Positions 61,733 to 64,000 of a stretch of DNA of 64,000 nucleotides are shown in pieces. The notes under the pieces are model-generated. The model worked only from the letters and a program-made list of their open reading frames with translations. It was not told the origin of the DNA and searched no databases. A program made the translations under genes and the position numbers. Each line of letters starts with the position of its first letter. The stretch's first letter is position 1. The DNA is from Polyodon spathula (lineage: Eukaryota > Chordata > Actinopteri > Acipenseriformes > Polyodontidae): the NCBI RefSeq assembly GCF_017654505.1, contig NC_054571.1, positions 2,443,945 to 2,507,944 on the forward strand. The letters run 5' to 3'.

Positions 61733-62100
61733 GTGTCTGTGTACATGCACATGCAGAGACTCACCAGGATGTAATCGGCCCACATCTCCCGGGCGGCGGA
61801 GAGCGCGGCCTGGCGCAGTTTCATCACATGTGCGTAGCGAAGGTTCGTCCAGTGCTTGGCGCCCATCTCATCCTCATACCCTCTGAAACAGGAATCACAC
61901 AGAGCTGAACACTGCCCACACACACACACACACACACAGCAGCCCTCCCCTGTATCAGAGCTCCCCTCTGGGCCAGGCCCCTCTGTCACCTGGGCTCCTC
62001 CTGCGGTCTCCACTCCACGTAGTGATAGAGGCTCTGCACACCGATCAGCCACTCCCGCAGCACCACCGTCGTGTTGTCAGCATTGTGATCCGTCGCCACC
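54760..62100 (-). CDS. colgalt1: Procollagen galactosyltransferase 1 (first exon outside; frameshifting duplication in one exon)
   Basis: An ER-lumen enzyme that transfers galactose to hydroxylysine in collagen. Exons: 62100-61990, 61882-61765, 59602-59468, 59304-59100, 58819-58700, 57934-57858, 57519-57413, 57106-56974, 56595-56452, 55956-55750, 55027-54760. They cover about 536 residues; with a first exon of about 86 residues this would equal the human 622. Seen: [11 protein letters not shown], the metal-binding FVDCDN (DxD motif), [20 protein letters not shown], the second GT25 domain ([44 protein letters not shown]) and the C-terminal retrieval signal RDEL. All phases agree except in exon 56595-56452, where a 16-bp tandem repeat shifts the frame. 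Signal-peptide exon 1 was not found up to 64,000. RDEL is shared with COLGALT2; similarity throughout and linkage to nxnl1 favour COLGALT1. Confidence 0.93.
55093..55745. repeat. Exon-edge minisatellite at a colgalt1 donor, about 15 copies
   Basis: The genuine exon end and donor on the colgalt1 strand read CACCCAGT then GTAGGTACCAGGGAGACTGG. The copies read CCCAGT then GCAGGGACCAGGGAG. The unit (46 bp or a shorter form) repeats the last exon bases and intron start, with the donor GT changed to GC. Confidence 0.9.
56537..56568 (-). other. colgalt1: 16-bp tandem duplication inside a colgalt1 exon (frameshift)
   Basis: The plus-strand block CATCTTCAAACACCAA occurs twice head to tail (56,537-56,552 and 56,553-56,568). 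With one copy the exon is 128 nt and reads ...[16 protein letters not shown] in phase with both neighbours. With two copies it is 144 nt, reads LVFED then V-G-V-stop, and breaks the catalytic EDD region. The duplication also creates a possible in-frame acceptor (TTTGAAG then ATG TTG GTG TTT), which would replace about nine residues by one Met and restore the frame. An assembly error is an equally good explanation. Confidence 0.9.
56580..56882. repeat. Exon-edge minisatellite at a colgalt1 acceptor, six copies
   Basis: 50-bp unit. On the colgalt1 strand each copy has CTGAGCTCTGTGCTTGTAG then ATTGTGGAGCCCGGTCTG, the same acceptor and exon start as exon 56595-56452. The AG is intact in every copy, giving several competing acceptors upstream of the genuine one. 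Confidence 0.92.
58920..59062. repeat. 42-bp repeat, three copies, near a colgalt1 donor
   Basis: CACCCAGGACTGGGGTCTCA followed by CGCCACAGCAAGCTGGTCCT. It lies about 40 bases past the donor of exon 59304-59100. Confidence 0.92.
59605..60948. repeat. Exon-edge minisatellite at the colgalt1 DxD exon acceptor, about 31 copies
   Basis: Units of 41-43 bp. The genuine sequence on the colgalt1 strand is GCGTGTGTGTTTCAG then TTTGTGGACTGTGACAATC. The copies are GCGTGTGTGTTTCAG then TGTGTAGACTGCGCTCACC. Acceptors are intact in the copies and the exon-like part keeps the V-D-C residues in the same frame. Confidence 0.93.
60952..61215 (+). mobile_element. MITE copy E, left end lost at the array boundary
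   Basis: Shares GTAGTTTCTTTGATTACATG and the terminal TTTTTGCCAGAGCTGTAG with copies A and B. The left terminus is absent and the 43-bp array begins there. Confidence 0.7.
61693..61740. repeat. (GT)n microsatellite next to a colgalt1 donor
   Basis: A GT run ending about 25 bases from the donor of exon 61882-61765. Confidence 0.9.
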
Positions 62101-62104
62101 CTGT

Positions 62105-63140
62105 GGTGGGAGGGGGAAAAGCACAGCACCAGTTAAACTGCGATCCCTGCGCCAGCACTCCTAACCCTAATAAAGACATTTAGTCACATCTGTTTGGGGA
62201 AAAGCATCTTCAATTCAGGGATTCCTTTCCATTGATGTCCGGGATGCTGGCATGGTTTGCGGGAAGCCATGTTGAGAAGGTCTTGTGATTCGTGAACCCG
62301 TGTCATTGGAGTGCTGCTTGAGGCAGCCATGTTGGGAAGGTCTCAAGAAGGGCTTGCGGTTGCATTTAGACGTTTGGCGCATAACATTAAAATGAGTCGG
62401 AAATAAAACCGAACGGATGAACAGCTGCTGTGAAAACCCTTATCAGGCTTGCAGACCGATGCCTTCATCTACACCCCGAGTCGGATTCTCTCAGTCACTT
62501 GTGCTGAAGTACTTCCAGATCGCCTTTCATCATAACTCAAGAAGATCTTCTCTAGAAACCTGGACAAAACCGTATGACACACAGAATAGAAACACAGATC
62601 TAATTAAGTTTCATCACAATTCAGCAAGCAATGCTCACATCCAGAAAGACAGTGGGACGGACTGACAAGCACACCCCGAGGCCGGGACACACCCAATAAA
62701 GAACGTCCTCACCAAGTTCCAGCCCAATGAGACATGCGGGTCTCCTGATGCAGGCCGCTCTAAAGCGTACAGTCCAAATCCTCAGTGGAACTCCTTCTCC
62801 AGATTTCATTCTGAACCCAGTCACACACAGAGCTGGCAAAGAGGACACCCACAATACTCTCAGGACCTCCATGAGAACTGGCAACGGGCTTGAAACTGAT
62901 CCACTCTGTAGACAACTGACAGTCATGCTGCTCTGCCTTTGAGAGGGTTCCCTTGTGTCTGAGATGTAGGTCACAGTCTCATTCCCAGCTGCCTACTGTG
63001 CAAGCAATCCGGTGACATGGCACTTTTCATACAAGAATAGGAAACCTGAGCTACACCCATATTGTGCCCTTGAGAGTGGATCCTGAATTCACCCTGGATT
63101 GGACATGCTGTGCAGCACACCTCATAAATAAAAATGTACC
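62105..63140. other. Upstream part of colgalt1 intron 1, repeat-like
   Basis: Phrases such as TTAAGTTTCATCACAATTCA and ACCAAGTTCCAGCCCAATGA look like a decayed dispersed fish repeat, from pattern memory only. Exon 1 of colgalt1 was not seen. Confidence 0.3.
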
Positions 63141-63149
63141 TTCTGTTTC

Positions 63150-63270
63150 CTTTGAAGGTGCTAATGCACCCGTCCACTGCGCCAGTATTGAATAGTGCAT
63201 GGCAGACGCCACAATCCCCTGATCTCAGTGCACCGAGCACATGTGGGATGAACTTGGAGAGAAGGCGTGG
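63150..63270 (+). pseudogene. Decayed Tc1-like transposase fragment
   Basis: The plus strand reads TPQSPDLS and, after a frame change, HMWDELGEKA. This matches the conserved Tc1/mariner transposase C-terminal pattern PPQSPDLNPIEHLWDELxR. Frames are broken and no complete domain remains, so it is inactive. Confidence 0.5.
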
Positions 63271-63279
63271 AAAGCGTCG

Positions 63280-64000
63280 CGATCGGTTGTAGCGAACGTG
63301 AACACACTTGCTTTATTGTACCTGCTCCCTTCGACGCATCATTGAAATGCTTGCACTTTATGACAGCTTGATGTTTAAAAACATGAAGGTAACATAGTCT
63401 CCATTAAAAAAAGAAAAAGCTTTTAATATTAAAACCGCTAATCATCAGTGCGTTTGGGCAAAACAGCATTAAAATGATAATAAACCCCTCTGTACACAAT
63501 AATACATGAATGCCCAGTTTTATCAGCGTCACGCACACACTGCGAGACACACACAGCCCTGCATTACTCCCACAGCAGCCTGTGTTTCACAGAGCACGAT
63601 CTTGCCAAGCCACGCAGCTCCTGTTCCCAGGACTCTGTAACCATCAACCTGCCCCTCCACTACAGTAAGAAACATCTCACAGAACAGATGTGGTATTTCT
63701 TGCATCCAGTAGGGGGCAGCGTGTTGCAGGGGGGGACAGGTTAGCGGTTACACTGGCTAAACTTGGAGAAAAGACATGTTTAAGAGCTCTTCAGAGGCCA
63801 CTGGGGAGCTTCAAAGAGGGAGAGATTGCAAAGGGCAGCTTGTCCTGGTATCCAGATGTTCTGCATATAAATAAAACAGGGCAGTTTGAGGAACTGTTCT
63901 TGCTAACAGGAAGTGTGCAGAGCAGAGTCAACATCAACACACATCAACAGCTCTGAGCTTCCCCTTCTGAAAACAGACACAGAACCAAATGAAAGCAGCT
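63280..64000. other. Window end, no gene recognised
   Basis: AT-rich stretch, then ordinary sequence. No convincing colgalt1 signal-peptide exon on the minus strand. Confidence 0.4.

Overview
The window reads as vertebrate nuclear DNA: multi-exon genes with GT-AG introns, a CR1/L2-type LINE 3' family with internal expansions, a small Tc1/mariner-like MITE family, and very many minisatellites. Gene content and repeat types point to a ray-finned fish. A non-teleost lineage (sturgeon, paddlefish, gar or bowfin) is my guess only; the sequence does not prove it.

Three genes are recognised, all on the minus strand. (1) GMIP, the RhoA-directed F-BAR/C1/RhoGAP protein, runs from 42,757 down to 17,537. 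I place 19 coding exons with matching phases on the short-isoform path, plus two alternative upstream exons that give a longer N-terminus. (2) NXNL1 (rod-derived cone viability factor) has both coding exons at 47,628-47,303 and 45,830-45,530. (3) COLGALT1 (procollagen galactosyltransferase 1, ending RDEL) has all exons except the first between 62,100 and 54,760. One further gene, on the plus strand at 49,357-51,928 between NXNL1 and COLGALT1, is assembled from six phase-compatible exons (366 aa) and is not recognised.

Layout: 1-17.5 kb has no convincing gene. It holds a 3.7-kb array of 48-bp units, a 1.4-kb (CA)n composite array and LINE 3' fragments. 17.5-43 kb is GMIP with at least seven intronic arrays. 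43-44 kb holds a 28-bp array and a CpG-rich candidate promoter. 44.9-47.7 kb is NXNL1. 49.3-52.4 kb is the unknown plus-strand gene. 54.1-62.1 kb is COLGALT1. 62.1-64 kb is repeat-derived, with a decayed Tc1-like transposase fragment.

The most unusual signal is that many minisatellites copy exon edges. Their units contain a piece of the neighbouring exon plus its splice site: a GMIP RhoGAP exon donor, a GMIP F-BAR exon acceptor, two COLGALT1 acceptors and one COLGALT1 donor, and the stop codon of the unknown gene. Where a donor was copied, the copies have lost the GT. Where an acceptor was copied, the AG is kept. In GMIP this gives about nine tandem 72-nt pseudo-exons, each with an acceptor, a strong donor and an in-frame stop. 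The F-BAR exon expected at that place is absent. COLGALT1 also carries a 16-bp tandem duplication that shifts the frame at its LVFEDD motif. Tandem arrays occupy roughly a quarter of the window (my estimate).
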